This document shows positions 17,338-26,698 of a stretch of 32,705 bases of DNA, one piece after another. The notes beneath the pieces were generated by a model. It ran no database searches, had not been told where the DNA came from, and saw nothing but the letters and a program-made list of their open reading frames with translations. Each line of letters opens with the position of its first letter. Position 1 is the first letter of the stretch. The DNA is from Ferruginibacter sp. (lineage in GTDB: Bacteria > Bacteroidota > Bacteroidia > Chitinophagales > Chitinophagaceae): the NCBI GenBank assembly GCA_030655145.1, contig JAURWD010000078.1:1-32705 (forward strand). Direction: 5' to 3'. Both the position numbers and the translations under genes were made by a program.

Positions 17338-18864
17338 CTATTTAACTTCTAAGGTAGCATTCAAATTATTGTATCCTGTTGCGTTATCCCAAACGCCTTC
17401 GTTGGCTAACCTGATTGCATATTCCGGCCTGTTTGCGATGGTAGTATACTGGTCGGGCATGAACAAAAATAATTGGTAGTTACCTTTCTTCACATCTGCA
17501 GGTAACGTGATCTCCTGTTTAATACTATGGACACCACTGAAGAGTTTCCTGACATCTGCATTCAAGATAATTGAATGCACCTTTCCGTCATCCTTGCTTT
17601 TCAAAACCAGGTTGATCGGGCGTTTGTTGTAAGGTGAAGCATACCCTTTATTCTCCACATTGATAGATATTGAAAATGACTTACCGCTCTCTGCAGATTT
17701 AGGAAAAGCTGCTTCCTGTAACACGAAACGATAACCCAGGTTTTTCTTGATGTTATCCATACATCCGCCGGTTTGCCAGTCATTGTTAACCTGGTTATTG
17801 TACGCACAATTTAAAAAACTGTAATGCATCTCTGCCAATTCAGTTTGTATCCTGCCGGCCGGCTCACAATCATTTTGCGGGCTGAATGCATCAGCACAGG
17901 TTTCACCACCTACCACCACGTATTTAGAATCCTTATTCTTGAATTGCCTTAAAATTGTATTCGCATCTTTACGCGGCGTGGTAGAGTTGCCATAGTCTTC
18001 GTACGTGCCATAATCATTGGAACTTGCCATAAAACAATCGTTGTGAAAGCCAATTCTAGCTTTGTCAGATTCCGTAAAAGCTTCTGACTCTGTCATAGCA
18101 GCCGAGTTGACATCTGCGTTGGTTCCATAAACGTAGCGTTGTTTTATCTGGGGATATCGAACCTGTATCATCCTGTCCTTAGGAACAGCATCAAGCAAAG
18201 CTTTTAACACCCCCACTCTATCCTCCCAGTTATTGTCCAGCAGTTTTTGACCAGGTGTATTTTGTGAAGCATCGCCAAAAAAGTCAGTGTAATATTGTTC
18301 GCCCCAAACACCAATAAAGCCCATCTGAACAGTTGCGGTAACATCAGCGTTGTCTTGTAATACTTTCTTCAGTTGAGCAATGTGTTGTAACACGATTGCC
18401 TTAGGTGCATCACCGTAGGGAGGACAAATAAAACCTTCAGGACAATTGCCTGCGTTTTGCGCCAGTGTGTAAGTAAATCTTGGTATAAGCTTAAAACCTG
18501 CCTGCCTTGCAACAGCAAAATCCTGCTCAATGGAGTTAATAAAAGCAGCAGATAAATCCTGGCTTTTAAAAATATCCATTTCATAGTATCGGAAGATCAA
18601 AGTGCTGTACACTTTGTAATTCCCGCCTTCAGCCAGGCTCTCATTTTTCCAGGCATTTAATTGGGTTATACTTAAAGGAGTGAGTTTACTTGCCTTTGTT
18701 TGAGAGAACCTATAGAAACCTCTTTCAGGGTTAGCAAAGTCGGCAACGCTTTCGGTATATTTTACGGTAACCGGTACAGGATTTACCTGGGCGACCGCAG
18801 CTTCTTTTTTAGCACAGCCTGCTATCACTATCGCCATTACAACTGCAGCAAAACTTAATTTCAT
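17338..18864 (-). CDS. DUF4874/DUF4832 lipoprotein
   Basis: A 508-residue lipoprotein with lipobox VIAGC and Cys17 as the lipidated residue. The N-terminal half (about 40-215) has the DUF4874 look: NPERGFYRFSQT at the start, YKVYSTLIFRYYEMDIF, then MGFIGVWGEQYY. The second half (about 225-500) is DUF4832-like: RMIQVRYPQIKQRY, ARIGFHNDCFMA, then YVVVGGETCAD and a C-terminal beta-sandwich. This pairing is a predicted TIM-barrel protein common in carbohydrate loci. GxWGEW-like and GGET motifs suggest a sugar-binding or hydrolytic cleft, but activity is unproven. The gene starts 52 bp after the GH31 stop and is the last gene of the SusC/D operon, so it probably handles the same glycan at the outer membrane. 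Confidence 0.85.
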   Translation of the reverse strand: MKLSFAAVVMAIVIAGCAKKEAAVAQVNPVPVTVKYTESVADFANPERGFYRFSQTKASKLTPLSITQLNAWKNESLAEGGNYKVYSTLIFRYYEMDIFKSQDLSAAFINSIEQDFAVARQAGFKLIPRFTYTLAQNAGNCPEGFICPPYGDAPKAIVLQHIAQLKKVLQDNADVTATVQMGFIGVWGEQYYTDFFGDASQNTPGQKLLDNNWEDRVGVLKALLDAVPKDRMIQVRYPQIKQRYVYGTNADVNSAAMTESEAFTESDKARIGFHNDCFMASSNDYGTYEDYGNSTTPRKDANTILRQFKNKDSKYVVVGGETCADAFSPQNDCEPAGRIQTELAEMHYSFLNCAYNNQVNNDWQTGGCMDNIKKNLGYRFVLQEAAFPKSAESGKSFSISINVENKGYASPYNKRPINLVLKSKDDGKVHSIILNADVRKLFSGVHSIKQEITLPADVKKGNYQLFLFMPDQYTTIANRPEYAIRLANEGVWDNATGYNNLNATLEVK

Positions 18865-18916
18865 AACTACTTTATTGTTTCTTAAAACAGGATAACATTT
18901 TTTTTTGAACGGGAAG

Positions 18917-20533
18917 CTATTTAGACTTTTTTGTTAACATAAACCAGGGCAAGCGGTCCATTGATACGGTTATATCCTTCTTTACAGGTCCTTTTATTAT
19001 ACTTCCATCATCAGCTTTCCAGGTGCCTTTCGGAAACGACACCATGCGGGAATTGCCTGCAGTTATCATGGGTGCCACCATGATAGAGTCTCCCAACATA
19101 AACTGGTCATTACATCTCTCAAGACCCTGTTTCGGAAAAACATACTCCATCTTCCTTATGATTGGCTCGCCATTTTTTGCACTCTGCTGAGCAAGCCTCA
19201 ATATTAAAGGAACAAACTGGCTGCGTAATGCCACTGCCTTTTTTACCGCACCGAAATGAGCAGAATCTAACACGCGCCAGGGTGCAACAGAAAATTGCAT
19301 CATCGGCATGAGGGCATGAATTTGTGCGGAGCGAACTATCAACATTTGCTCAAGCTTTTGTTTCCCGATAAAGGAGCCAAACTCTCCACCACCAATCATG
19401 TCGGGACATGCGAAAGCATGACCAAGCAAGCCAGCGGTTGTGATGTCGGGAATAAGCTTTTGTAAATCTTCCCAGTTATTTGATTTATCTCGGAGGCGTT
19501 CAGCCAGTGGCTCACCCCCTCGTTTCCACATAGCCCTGTATTCATTTAAAGGATACTTCAACCCAAATAATCCCCACAATTCTGTGTGCTCATTTTGGGT
19601 GGCAGGGCGGAACGAGATACTACTTGCCGGATAAAATTCAGGATCGCCGGCATCAAGTTTAAATCCATCTAATCCATATTCTTTAATTAAAAAATCTAAT
19701 TGGGAACTATACCAATTGACAGCAGCAGGATTGGTGAAATCCAGCACAGCGCTATAACCATTCCACCAATTGATGATCGCGGGCTCCTGGGCCTTTGCCC
19801 ATGTTAAGGTGCTGTCACCCTTCGAATCTAAGAGTAATAGTTTCTTGCTCTTCAGGTCACGGAACACTTCGGAGTCGGGGCTAATAAAAGGACATACCCA
19901 TACCATAACTTTAAACCCTAAAGCATGCAGCTCGGAAATCATTTTTCGTGGATCAGCAAAGCGATCTTTCCTGAACTCAAATTTTCCGTAATCGGGAAAC
20001 CAGTTGTCGTCGATCATTAATACACCGGGAGGAAACCCGTTTTTGATGATATCATGCGCATACTTCAAAATATCATCCTGGTTTTGATTATATACCAGTT
20101 CTATCCAGGTATTGTATTGAGGCCTTGTAAAGAGAAGGGTGTCAGGCAGTTTGCCTTGGGCCGGGAAGAATTTTCTACTGGCTCCACGATAAGCATCAGC
20201 CAATGTATTACCCGCTTTCTCAACATATAAACTATCGTGCAAATCAGAAACTTCAATGTTGTTCTTATTTATTGCAAAGGCAAACGGAGCATTGCTCCAT
20301 AGATACCGGCCGGCAGTAGATAGCAGAAGTGGGGCAGCCTGGTTTCCCTTTACATTCCCATTTAGATCAAAAGAAAAACCTTCCTTAAAGGGCATCATAT
20401 TTCCATCGACAACAGTTGCTCCATACCAGCTCTCACCCTCTTCAATTCCAATGGTTTTAATATTCTTTCCATCCTGGGCTTTAGCAATAAAAACAAAAAA
20501 AAATAATATAATACAAGGGACAATCTTAATCAA
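18917..20533 (-). CDS. GH31 family glycosidase, exported, TTG start
   Basis: A 538-residue enzyme with signal peptide ending at FIAKAQ. An in-frame stop lies just upstream, and only a TTG at 20533 gives the complete signal peptide, so a TTG start is inferred. After an N-terminal beta domain the GH31 barrel runs from about 135 to 430. Its beta-strands include NGFPPGVLMIDDNWFPDYG and KVMVWVCPFISPDS. DGFKLDAGDPE (289-299) holds nucleophile Asp294, and FACPDMIGGG (374-383) holds the likely acid/base Asp378. The KxDAG(D/E) form of the nucleophile motif, rather than WxDMNE, resembles the MYORG-like branch, for which alpha-galactosidase activity is known. The C-terminal part is short. It lies in the operon between the SusE-like lipoprotein (301-bp gap) and the DUF4832 gene. 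The substrate could be an alpha-galactoside or alpha-glucoside. Confidence 0.9.
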   Translation of the reverse strand: MIKIVPCIILFFFVFIAKAQDGKNIKTIGIEEGESWYGATVVDGNMMPFKEGFSFDLNGNVKGNQAAPLLLSTAGRYLWSNAPFAFAINKNNIEVSDLHDSLYVEKAGNTLADAYRGASRKFFPAQGKLPDTLLFTRPQYNTWIELVYNQNQDDILKYAHDIIKNGFPPGVLMIDDNWFPDYGKFEFRKDRFADPRKMISELHALGFKVMVWVCPFISPDSEVFRDLKSKKLLLLDSKGDSTLTWAKAQEPAIINWWNGYSAVLDFTNPAAVNWYSSQLDFLIKEYGLDGFKLDAGDPEFYPASSISFRPATQNEHTELWGLFGLKYPLNEYRAMWKRGGEPLAERLRDKSNNWEDLQKLIPDITTAGLLGHAFACPDMIGGGEFGSFIGKQKLEQMLIVRSAQIHALMPMMQFSVAPWRVLDSAHFGAVKKAVALRSQFVPLILRLAQQSAKNGEPIIRKMEYVFPKQGLERCNDQFMLGDSIMVAPMITAGNSRMVSFPKGTWKADDGSIIKGPVKKDITVSMDRLPWFMLTKKSK

Positions 20534-20834
20534 GTTGAAATTTTATTGAAGTAAATGAATGGAAATATTAAGTACAAAAGATCTTAGCAACGTTGAGAAA
20601 ATTCGTTCAACGATGTAGGGTATTTAAGTTAAAAGAATCGTGTGCTTAGTAAACGTTGAGAAGATATTTTATAGATTTCACCCAGTGATTTGTAAATGAA
20701 TGAGCGTTGGAAATTACAGAGGTTGACGATGCAACGATGTTAACTAACACCACTACCCGCCGGCCCGGGAACTCTTTCAAAATTATGCGAGGGAGATATA
20801 GTGTTCAATCTCATTTTACAAAATTCTAAAACGA
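20534..20834. promoter_or_regulatory. 301-bp intra-operon gap with CGTTG/CAACG element cluster
   Basis: Other gaps in this operon are 30-52 bp, so this one stands out. It carries five CAACG/CGTTG elements within about 150 bp. They are CAACGTTG (20588-20595, a perfect palindrome), CAACGATG (20608-20615), AACGTTGAG (20652-20660), CGTTGG (20705-20710) and CAACGATG again (20732-20739). The two ACGTTGAG copies have centres 63 bp apart, six helical turns. An internal promoter with operators, or an RNA processing site, is plausible. No clean -33/-7 pair was found. Confidence 0.35.
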
Positions 20835-21665
20835 TTACCGGTCCCGCCATTTAGGTACCGTTATTTTCCATATCGGGCCTCTATCAGAATTTGCGTACTG
20901 AACGATAAAGTCGGAACCATCAGCTTTTACTGCCTGCTTCGCATACTCAGCGCCGCGAACAATGAATATTTCTCCTAACTGCCAGGCATCAGAACCTGGA
21001 GGAAAAGGAACTGTAACACAATAGCAGTTTGCTACATCTGGATTTTTGTGCAGCTTATAAGTCATATCTCCCCTGTTCCAGCCATTTAAACTTCCGAAGA
21101 GAGAGATATCTTCATTCTCAGGCGTGCCGGCAGGAGTTTCAAGAATCACCGTGATTTGATTATTTACTACACACGGAGGCAACGGATCGCACGATACTAC
21201 GTCAAGACCAAAAAAGCTTTTTGTACCAATGGTAGCGCCGGCCTTATCAACTACCGTTACTACGATCTTATAAGCTTTTCCTTTTTGTGATGCAGGAATG
21301 ATGAGCTGAGAATTTATGACATGATACTCAGGTTTGAAAAAGGAAGTAAGTGTTATAGAGTTTAACAAAGAATCCTTAAGCGTGAGTAACTCTAATTTAA
21401 CTGTCTCCAGCCCCTTCGCAGCTCCGGCAGCACCTGAAACCGGGATGTATTTTCCGTTTACTCCAGCTATGCTGGCAACGGTATCAGTTGACGTTAAATC
21501 AAGATTATTATTTTTGTTATCCAGTTTGAATAACGTGAGCGAATTATTTACATCATAATCACCGTTGTTCTCATCCTCCTTTGTACAGCTATAAAAGACT
21601 ATAGCAGTGAGCACAAAGAAGATACACACTTTTAAAAATCCACTAAATTTTATAAACGTTTTCAT
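20835..21665 (-). CDS. SusE/SusF-like surface lipoprotein with CBM20-like domain
   Basis: A 276-residue lipoprotein with a signal peptide ending in VFYSC (Cys27 lipidated) followed by an acidic linker (TKEDENNGDYD), typical of surface-exported Bacteroidota lipoproteins. An Ig-like or PKD-like beta domain spans about 40-155. The C-terminal domain (about 168-272) starts ITVILETPAGTPENEDISLF and has GSLNGWNRGD, a strand pattern and placed aromatics like starch-binding CBM20/SusE modules. Trp196 and Trp228 are candidate sugar-stacking residues. It lies 30 bp downstream of susD, the usual place for a SusE/F-type glycan-binding protein that helps SusC/D capture polysaccharide at the surface. The CBM20-like resemblance hints at an alpha-linked glycan but does not prove starch. 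Confidence 0.8.
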   Translation of the reverse strand: MKTFIKFSGFLKVCIFFVLTAIVFYSCTKEDENNGDYDVNNSLTLFKLDNKNNNLDLTSTDTVASIAGVNGKYIPVSGAAGAAKGLETVKLELLTLKDSLLNSITLTSFFKPEYHVINSQLIIPASQKGKAYKIVVTVVDKAGATIGTKSFFGLDVVSCDPLPPCVVNNQITVILETPAGTPENEDISLFGSLNGWNRGDMTYKLHKNPDVANCYCVTVPFPPGSDAWQLGEIFIVRGAEYAKQAVKADGSDFIVQYANSDRGPIWKITVPKWRDR

Positions 21666-21695
21666 ACATTTTTTTTTATAGATAGCAAGTCAACA

Positions 21696-23249
21696 CTAGT
21701 ATCCTGGATTTTGAGTAACAGCACCTTTGCTTAATTCTATTTCCGATTGAGGGAAGGGATACAACAGGTAGGCATCGTTCCATGGGCGATCGGTTGTATT
21801 AATTTTACCCACCCGCACCAACGCATTCCTGGTTGAATCAGCGCCCCATCTCCTGAGGTCAAATAATCTCCAGGCTTCCATACCTAATTCTCTGCGACGT
21901 TCATTTCTGATGAATCTCAATAACTGAACGGCAGTATAGGTTTGGAAATCTGCATTTGCCGGGCTATTGAGTCCCGCCCTGGTACGAACCTGGACTAACA
22001 AATTTACGGCATCTACAGGAGCAGCACCAGCTGCAGCACCGGCTGCCAACGCTTCAGCTCTCATTAGTAATACATCTGCATACCTGAACAGTACCCAATT
22101 GAGTGAAATGATATCACTACGTGGAAAATCACCTTCTTTCTTACCAGGAATTATGTGCTTAGCCATACCTGGTGCAGCTGGTGTTCCGCACATTTGTACG
22201 CCTCGTAAAACATCCGTCTCCAATGTGGTTGTATACTGCCTGCGCATATCTCCAGGCTCAAATTGATTGAACAAATCTCCGGAAGGAGAATTCTGGCCCC
22301 ATCCGCCGCATCCGACTGCAACTGGAGTACCAGTACCATCGAATGAGTCTGCGCCCCATCCTCCACCATTATCGGTGTAGTTTTCGCTTCGCATGATCTC
22401 CCACATTGATTCTACACCATTTGTTGTAGCCTGTACGAAGTTGGCATAGAAATCAGGATTCAGAGAATACTCCCCGGAGTTAATGATTTCCTGGGCGGTG
22501 GTTGCAGCTTCGGTATACTTTTTATCAAATAAGTAGGCCTTGGTAAGTAAAGCCGAAGCAGCACCTTTCGTTAACCGGCCGAGCATGTTTTCGGACGCGG
22601 TTTGCGCTTTGGTTGGAAGATTTGGAATAGATGCTTTAAGATCATTTTCAATTAAATCATACAACTCTCTTACCGAGGCTCTTGCTAATATAACAGAAGA
22701 TTCATCCCCGGGATTAATCGGCTCGGTGTACATTGGAACACCTCCATAATAATTAACCAGCATAAAATAATAGAGCGCCCGCAAAGTTTTAACTTCTGCC
22801 AGGAAGCGATCCGTCTTGGTTTTATCCAGTGAACTTTTTTCCAGGGCCCCTATCACAACATTTGCCCTGTATATGCCTTCGTAAAAGCCTTTGTACTGGT
22901 TCTCCATTGCAGGGCTTAGTTTGGCAGCACTCACATTTGTATAATCTACCACAGGATTGATACCAACATAAGGAGGGCTCCCGTCATCACGGTTAAGACC
23001 AATAGGCGTATCATCTGAGCCTCCATCACCCAGTGACCAGAACATTTTGTCAAAGGTTCTGTTCCAACCCAACACGTCATAAACACCCACTACTCCCTGG
23101 AACGCTCTTTCCTCTGTAGTAAAGTAGGTTTCGATGGTATACTGGCCAATTGGTTTCCGATCGATAAAGCTTTTCTTACAGCCGTATATTACAGAACCAC
23201 CAAGCGCCACTACAGTTAAAAGCGTAAATAACTTTTTACTTTTATGCAT
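21696..23249 (-). CDS. susD: SusD/RagB-family glycan-binding lipoprotein
   Basis: A 517-residue lipoprotein with lipobox VIYGC and Cys24 as the lipidated residue. It has the SusD start KSFIDRKPIGQYTIETYFTT, the early FQGVVGVYDVL helix, the TPR region (about 75-260, with LAEVKTLRALYYFMLVNYYG and GAASALLTKAYLF) and the C-terminal half with SDIISLNWVLFRYADVLLMR and FIRNERRRELGMEAWRLFDL. It ends SEIELSKGAVTQNPGY, the canonical SusD ending. It caps the SusC barrel on the cell surface and delivers bound oligosaccharides to it. The gene begins 34 bp after susC and is followed 30 bp later by the SusE-like gene, as in polysaccharide-utilization loci. The symbol denotes the family, not the starch substrate. 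Confidence 0.96.
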   Translation of the reverse strand: MHKSKKLFTLLTVVALGGSVIYGCKKSFIDRKPIGQYTIETYFTTEERAFQGVVGVYDVLGWNRTFDKMFWSLGDGGSDDTPIGLNRDDGSPPYVGINPVVDYTNVSAAKLSPAMENQYKGFYEGIYRANVVIGALEKSSLDKTKTDRFLAEVKTLRALYYFMLVNYYGGVPMYTEPINPGDESSVILARASVRELYDLIENDLKASIPNLPTKAQTASENMLGRLTKGAASALLTKAYLFDKKYTEAATTAQEIINSGEYSLNPDFYANFVQATTNGVESMWEIMRSENYTDNGGGWGADSFDGTGTPVAVGCGGWGQNSPSGDLFNQFEPGDMRRQYTTTLETDVLRGVQMCGTPAAPGMAKHIIPGKKEGDFPRSDIISLNWVLFRYADVLLMRAEALAAGAAAGAAPVDAVNLLVQVRTRAGLNSPANADFQTYTAVQLLRFIRNERRRELGMEAWRLFDLRRWGADSTRNALVRVGKINTTDRPWNDAYLLYPFPQSEIELSKGAVTQNPGY

Positions 23250-23283
23250 TTTTATAATTTATTGCTATTGAGAAAATAAAAAT

Positions 23284-26200
23284 TTAAAAGCCCACATTCA
23301 TTCCAAATAATATCATCCTTGATTGAGGATACACACCCCTGTCGATGCCCAATTGCAGGTCGCGGTTTGCTGAAAAAACATCCGTGTACCCTGTTGAGTT
23401 TACCCCAATCTCCGGATCGAAACCTTTGTATTTTGTAAATGTCAACAGGTTGTTTGCGCTTACATAAAACCTGCAACGTTCGATGTGTATTTTATCAGTA
23501 ATAGATTTTGGTAAAACATAACCAAGCTGGATATTTTTTACCCGCAGGTATGTTCCGCTTTGCAACCAAAAATCAGAAAACCTGCTATTTTTTGAATAAT
23601 CATTGTCTCTAAAAGAAATACGGGGGAAAGTAGCGGATGGATTATTTTCGGTCCACCTATCCTTAACATCCGTCAGCCTGTTGATCCCTTCGTTATACCT
23701 TGGATCGCCGATGGTGCCTTGCTGGTATAAATAGTTATAGATTTTATTTCCTGCCACCCCTTGCAACAACATTGTAAAATCGAAGTTTTTGTAACTGGCA
23801 GACAAATTCAATCCATAAGTAAATTTAGGCGTTGGATTACCGATCACCTGCCTGTCTGATTCGTCAATAAATCCATCCCCGTTGAGATCTTTAAACCTCA
23901 GGTCACCTGGCCTGATTTGCTGCCCGATTTTATCAACCGGCCCCTTATCTATTTCCTGCTGTGATTGATAAATACCATCAGAAACAAAGCCGTAAAAAGC
24001 CGAGATAGGATGCCCTACCATTGTGCGGGAAGGCTGGTAACTTCCTACCAACGAAGCGTCAGGAGGTGAAATGAAATCGATATCGCCGAGGTTCAAGATT
24101 TTGTTTTGATTGATGCTTCCATTTCCACTAATGCTGTATCCGAATGCTCCTTTCTTACCGTTGTAAGTGATAGCCATTTCAAACCCGGTGTTTTCAACAT
24201 TATCCCCGGGGAGATTCACAAGAGGCGGCGTAGCTGAAACTCCAAAAATTGGTCGCAGTTTTGGCACTACCCTCATCCCATTGGTAATACGACTGTACCA
24301 ATCAAACGTAATGGTGATTTTATTCGCAAGCAATGATGCATCTAAACCTATATCGGTTTGACGAAGCCGTTCCCAGGTGCTGCCGGTTACACTCGGAAAT
24401 TGTCCTAAGGAAACACCGCTTACAGAAGATCCGCTAAAGGGATAATTAGAATTGATCTTAACTAAGGAGTATCCCGGGTAAGGTGTATTTCCTATATTCC
24501 CCATCTCCCCATGACTTGCTCTAAAGCTGAGCTCGGAAAAAAGCCTGGAGCCTTCCATGAATTTCTCCTTAGAGACTCTCCACTTAACAGAAGCAGCAGG
24601 GAAAGTTCCAGCAGGTTCGTTAGTAACATAGGATGGTGAACCAGCATCCCGCCGGGCGGAAACCTGCAAATAATACCTCTCCTTATAATTATAGCTGAAC
24701 CTTCCAAAATAAGAGTAGTAGGCGATCTCTGACGGAGCACTAAAAGGAAAGCTTAACGTAGCAGGATCACCCAGCCCGATATATTGAAAATTTGGAGACT
24801 GATCGGAGAAGTTACTTTGGCTATAGTTTGTTGACCTGCTAGTTATCAATTGAGAAACGTACCCCACGGTAACTTCAGTGCTATGTCCCTTCGTCCAGTT
24901 AGACCAGGTTGCATAATTATCCCAGTTCCAGTTGTAGCCACTATACTCGCCTGCAAAGAGAGAGGTGTTGGGTCTTGGTGCTGCTGCGCCGCCTACCTGG
25001 CTTCCACTAAACACAGAGTATGAACCAGAAAACTGGCCTGCAGCAAAAGTTGACCGGAAGGAAACATTAAAAGGAAGTTTTATTTGTGCAAAAACGCTTC
25101 CGAAAATATTGTTATCCGTGTATTTTGGATTGCTGCTTGATATGATATTGACCGGGTTGTATAAGTTACCATACCAGTAAATATTTGGTGTTGGAGCTAC
25201 GCCGAATCCGCCGTTCGCATCATATACCGGTATGTCAGGGGATGAAAATAATGCTCCTTGCATGAAACCTGTACGATCGTCATTTGTACCTGAAGTAACC
25301 CGTCTGCCGGAAGTGCTATAACTTGAATTCAAGCCAACTCTTAGCCAGTTAGTGGCATCGGCTTCAACATTAGCTCTTATAGATGTCCTGTCGAAAGCAC
25401 TGTTGATAATGGTTCCATCATCTGAACGGTTGCCTACAGAAAAGTAGTAACTAGACCCCTTTCCTCCACCGGAAACTCCCAGCGTCACATCACGAACGGT
25501 ACCTGTTTGAAAAACTTCATCCTGCCAATCGGTTCCTTTTTTAGGAAGGTTAGCAATTCTTTCAGGGGTTGCCCACTCCGGGTTGATAGGAATAGGAGTA
25601 AAGGCCGGATTGTTACTGAACCTATCATTGAAGCCTTTTATGATCTCTGTATTTAATGCAGCTTTTTCCTGGATGCTCAACACATCCAGTTTGTTCCAGA
25701 TTTGGGATCTTCCGGTAAATGCATCCAAGGTTACTTTAGTTCGTGCTCCGGAACTTCCTTTTTTTGTTTTGATAAGCACTACCCCGTTTGCAGAACGAAC
25801 CCCATATATGGAGAGGGCTGAAGCATCTTTCAGGATGTCTATACTTTCAATGTCTGAAGGATTAATGAAAGAAATACCACCGGGTTGTACAACATCGTCC
25901 ACCACATATAAAGGATCATTGCTACCAGAAGGACTTGCCGTAGAAATACCGCGAATTCTGACACTGATTGCGCCCCCGGGATCACCTGTACTGGATGTAA
26001 CCTGGACACCTGCTGCCCGACCTTGTAATGCCTGGTCCACAGTGCTTACGGGTGACTTTCGCAGATCGTCGCCTTTTATACTTACAATAGAACTTGAAAG
26101 ATCTTTTCTGCTCCTTGTACCGTACCCCACAACAACAACCTCTCCCAATGCTGTGGTTATGTTACTCATGGTAACCATTGATGACGAAGAAGCCCTTATT

Positions 26201-26484
26201 TCCAGGGGGGAGAAACCAATACTGGAAAATATAAGATTGTCATCTTCTTTGGCCTCAATACTAAACTTACCAGAACGATCAGTTGCTACTGCCTTCCTGG
26301 TACCTTTCACCTGAACCGAGACCTTTGACAAAGGTGCTCCAACACTATCAGTGACAACCCCGCTAAAAATTTTTTGGGCAGTAACGGATGATGTAAGCAA
26401 TAAAAAAAACAAAGAAAAGAAAACCAGGTTAACCACCCTTCTTCTGAGTGTACGCTTTGCAGTTAGAGAATAGATGTGCATCAT
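23284..26484 (-). CDS. susC: SusC/RagA-family TonB-linked outer-membrane transporter
   Basis: A 1066-residue protein with a signal peptide ending at TSSVTAQ. The carboxypeptidase-regulatory-like domain spans 38-110 (FSGVVTDSVGAPLSKVSVQV), and the SusC TonB box is VVVVGYGT (116-123). The plug domain spans about 125-245, with the family signatures GDPGGAISVRIRG (167-179), DPLYVVDD (190-197) and INPSDIESIDILKDASALSI (207-226). The rest is a 22-stranded-type beta barrel ending MILFGMNVGF with the terminal Phe needed for BAM insertion. It forms the outer-membrane channel that takes up glycan captured by the SusD protein, powered by TonB. Operator-like palindromes lie 36-270 bp upstream. The symbol denotes family; the substrate is unknown. 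Confidence 0.97.
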   Translation of the reverse strand: MMHIYSLTAKRTLRRRVVNLVFFSLFFLLLTSSVTAQKIFSGVVTDSVGAPLSKVSVQVKGTRKAVATDRSGKFSIEAKEDDNLIFSSIGFSPLEIRASSSSMVTMSNITTALGEVVVVGYGTRSRKDLSSSIVSIKGDDLRKSPVSTVDQALQGRAAGVQVTSSTGDPGGAISVRIRGISTASPSGSNDPLYVVDDVVQPGGISFINPSDIESIDILKDASALSIYGVRSANGVVLIKTKKGSSGARTKVTLDAFTGRSQIWNKLDVLSIQEKAALNTEIIKGFNDRFSNNPAFTPIPINPEWATPERIANLPKKGTDWQDEVFQTGTVRDVTLGVSGGGKGSSYYFSVGNRSDDGTIINSAFDRTSIRANVEADATNWLRVGLNSSYSTSGRRVTSGTNDDRTGFMQGALFSSPDIPVYDANGGFGVAPTPNIYWYGNLYNPVNIISSSNPKYTDNNIFGSVFAQIKLPFNVSFRSTFAAGQFSGSYSVFSGSQVGGAAAPRPNTSLFAGEYSGYNWNWDNYATWSNWTKGHSTEVTVGYVSQLITSRSTNYSQSNFSDQSPNFQYIGLGDPATLSFPFSAPSEIAYYSYFGRFSYNYKERYYLQVSARRDAGSPSYVTNEPAGTFPAASVKWRVSKEKFMEGSRLFSELSFRASHGEMGNIGNTPYPGYSLVKINSNYPFSGSSVSGVSLGQFPSVTGSTWERLRQTDIGLDASLLANKITITFDWYSRITNGMRVVPKLRPIFGVSATPPLVNLPGDNVENTGFEMAITYNGKKGAFGYSISGNGSINQNKILNLGDIDFISPPDASLVGSYQPSRTMVGHPISAFYGFVSDGIYQSQQEIDKGPVDKIGQQIRPGDLRFKDLNGDGFIDESDRQVIGNPTPKFTYGLNLSASYKNFDFTMLLQGVAGNKIYNYLYQQGTIGDPRYNEGINRLTDVKDRWTENNPSATFPRISFRDNDYSKNSRFSDFWLQSGTYLRVKNIQLGYVLPKSITDKIHIERCRFYVSANNLLTFTKYKGFDPEIGVNSTGYTDVFSANRDLQLGIDRGVYPQSRMILFGMNVGF

Positions 26485-26519
26485 TTTTGGCTTTTTGTTT
26501 AATCGTACTCAAATTAAAA

Positions 26520-26535
26520 ACGCAATGTTTTGCGT
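26520..26535. promoter_or_regulatory. LacI/PurR-like operator, promoter-proximal
   Basis: ACGCAATGTTTTGCGT is a perfect 6-bp inverted repeat (ACGCAA/TTGCGT) with a 4-bp centre. Its arms equal those of the PurR-type operator ACGCAAACGTTTGCGT. It lies 36-51 bp before the susC start codon, overlapping a weak promoter-like pair read on the minus strand: a TTG-rich -33 and a TTAATTTG -7. A bound repressor there would block transcription. Confidence 0.5.
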
Positions 26536-26698
26536 ACTAACAAGTCTGCTAGAGGGGATGTCTTTCATAAGACAAAGCAATGTTCGCAACAAACTTTTCA
26601 CTTCAATCCCGACGCTTTCATTTCTACTTAAAAGGCCTCGAAATCTTGTGAACCAAATCTCTAATTTAATTACCACAAAACAAAATAGCCAACAGGTG

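Noticed and set aside
25583-26314. 243-codon open frame on the plus strand inside susC
   Set aside because: It is antisense to the conserved plug and N-terminal domain of SusC and has no family resemblance.
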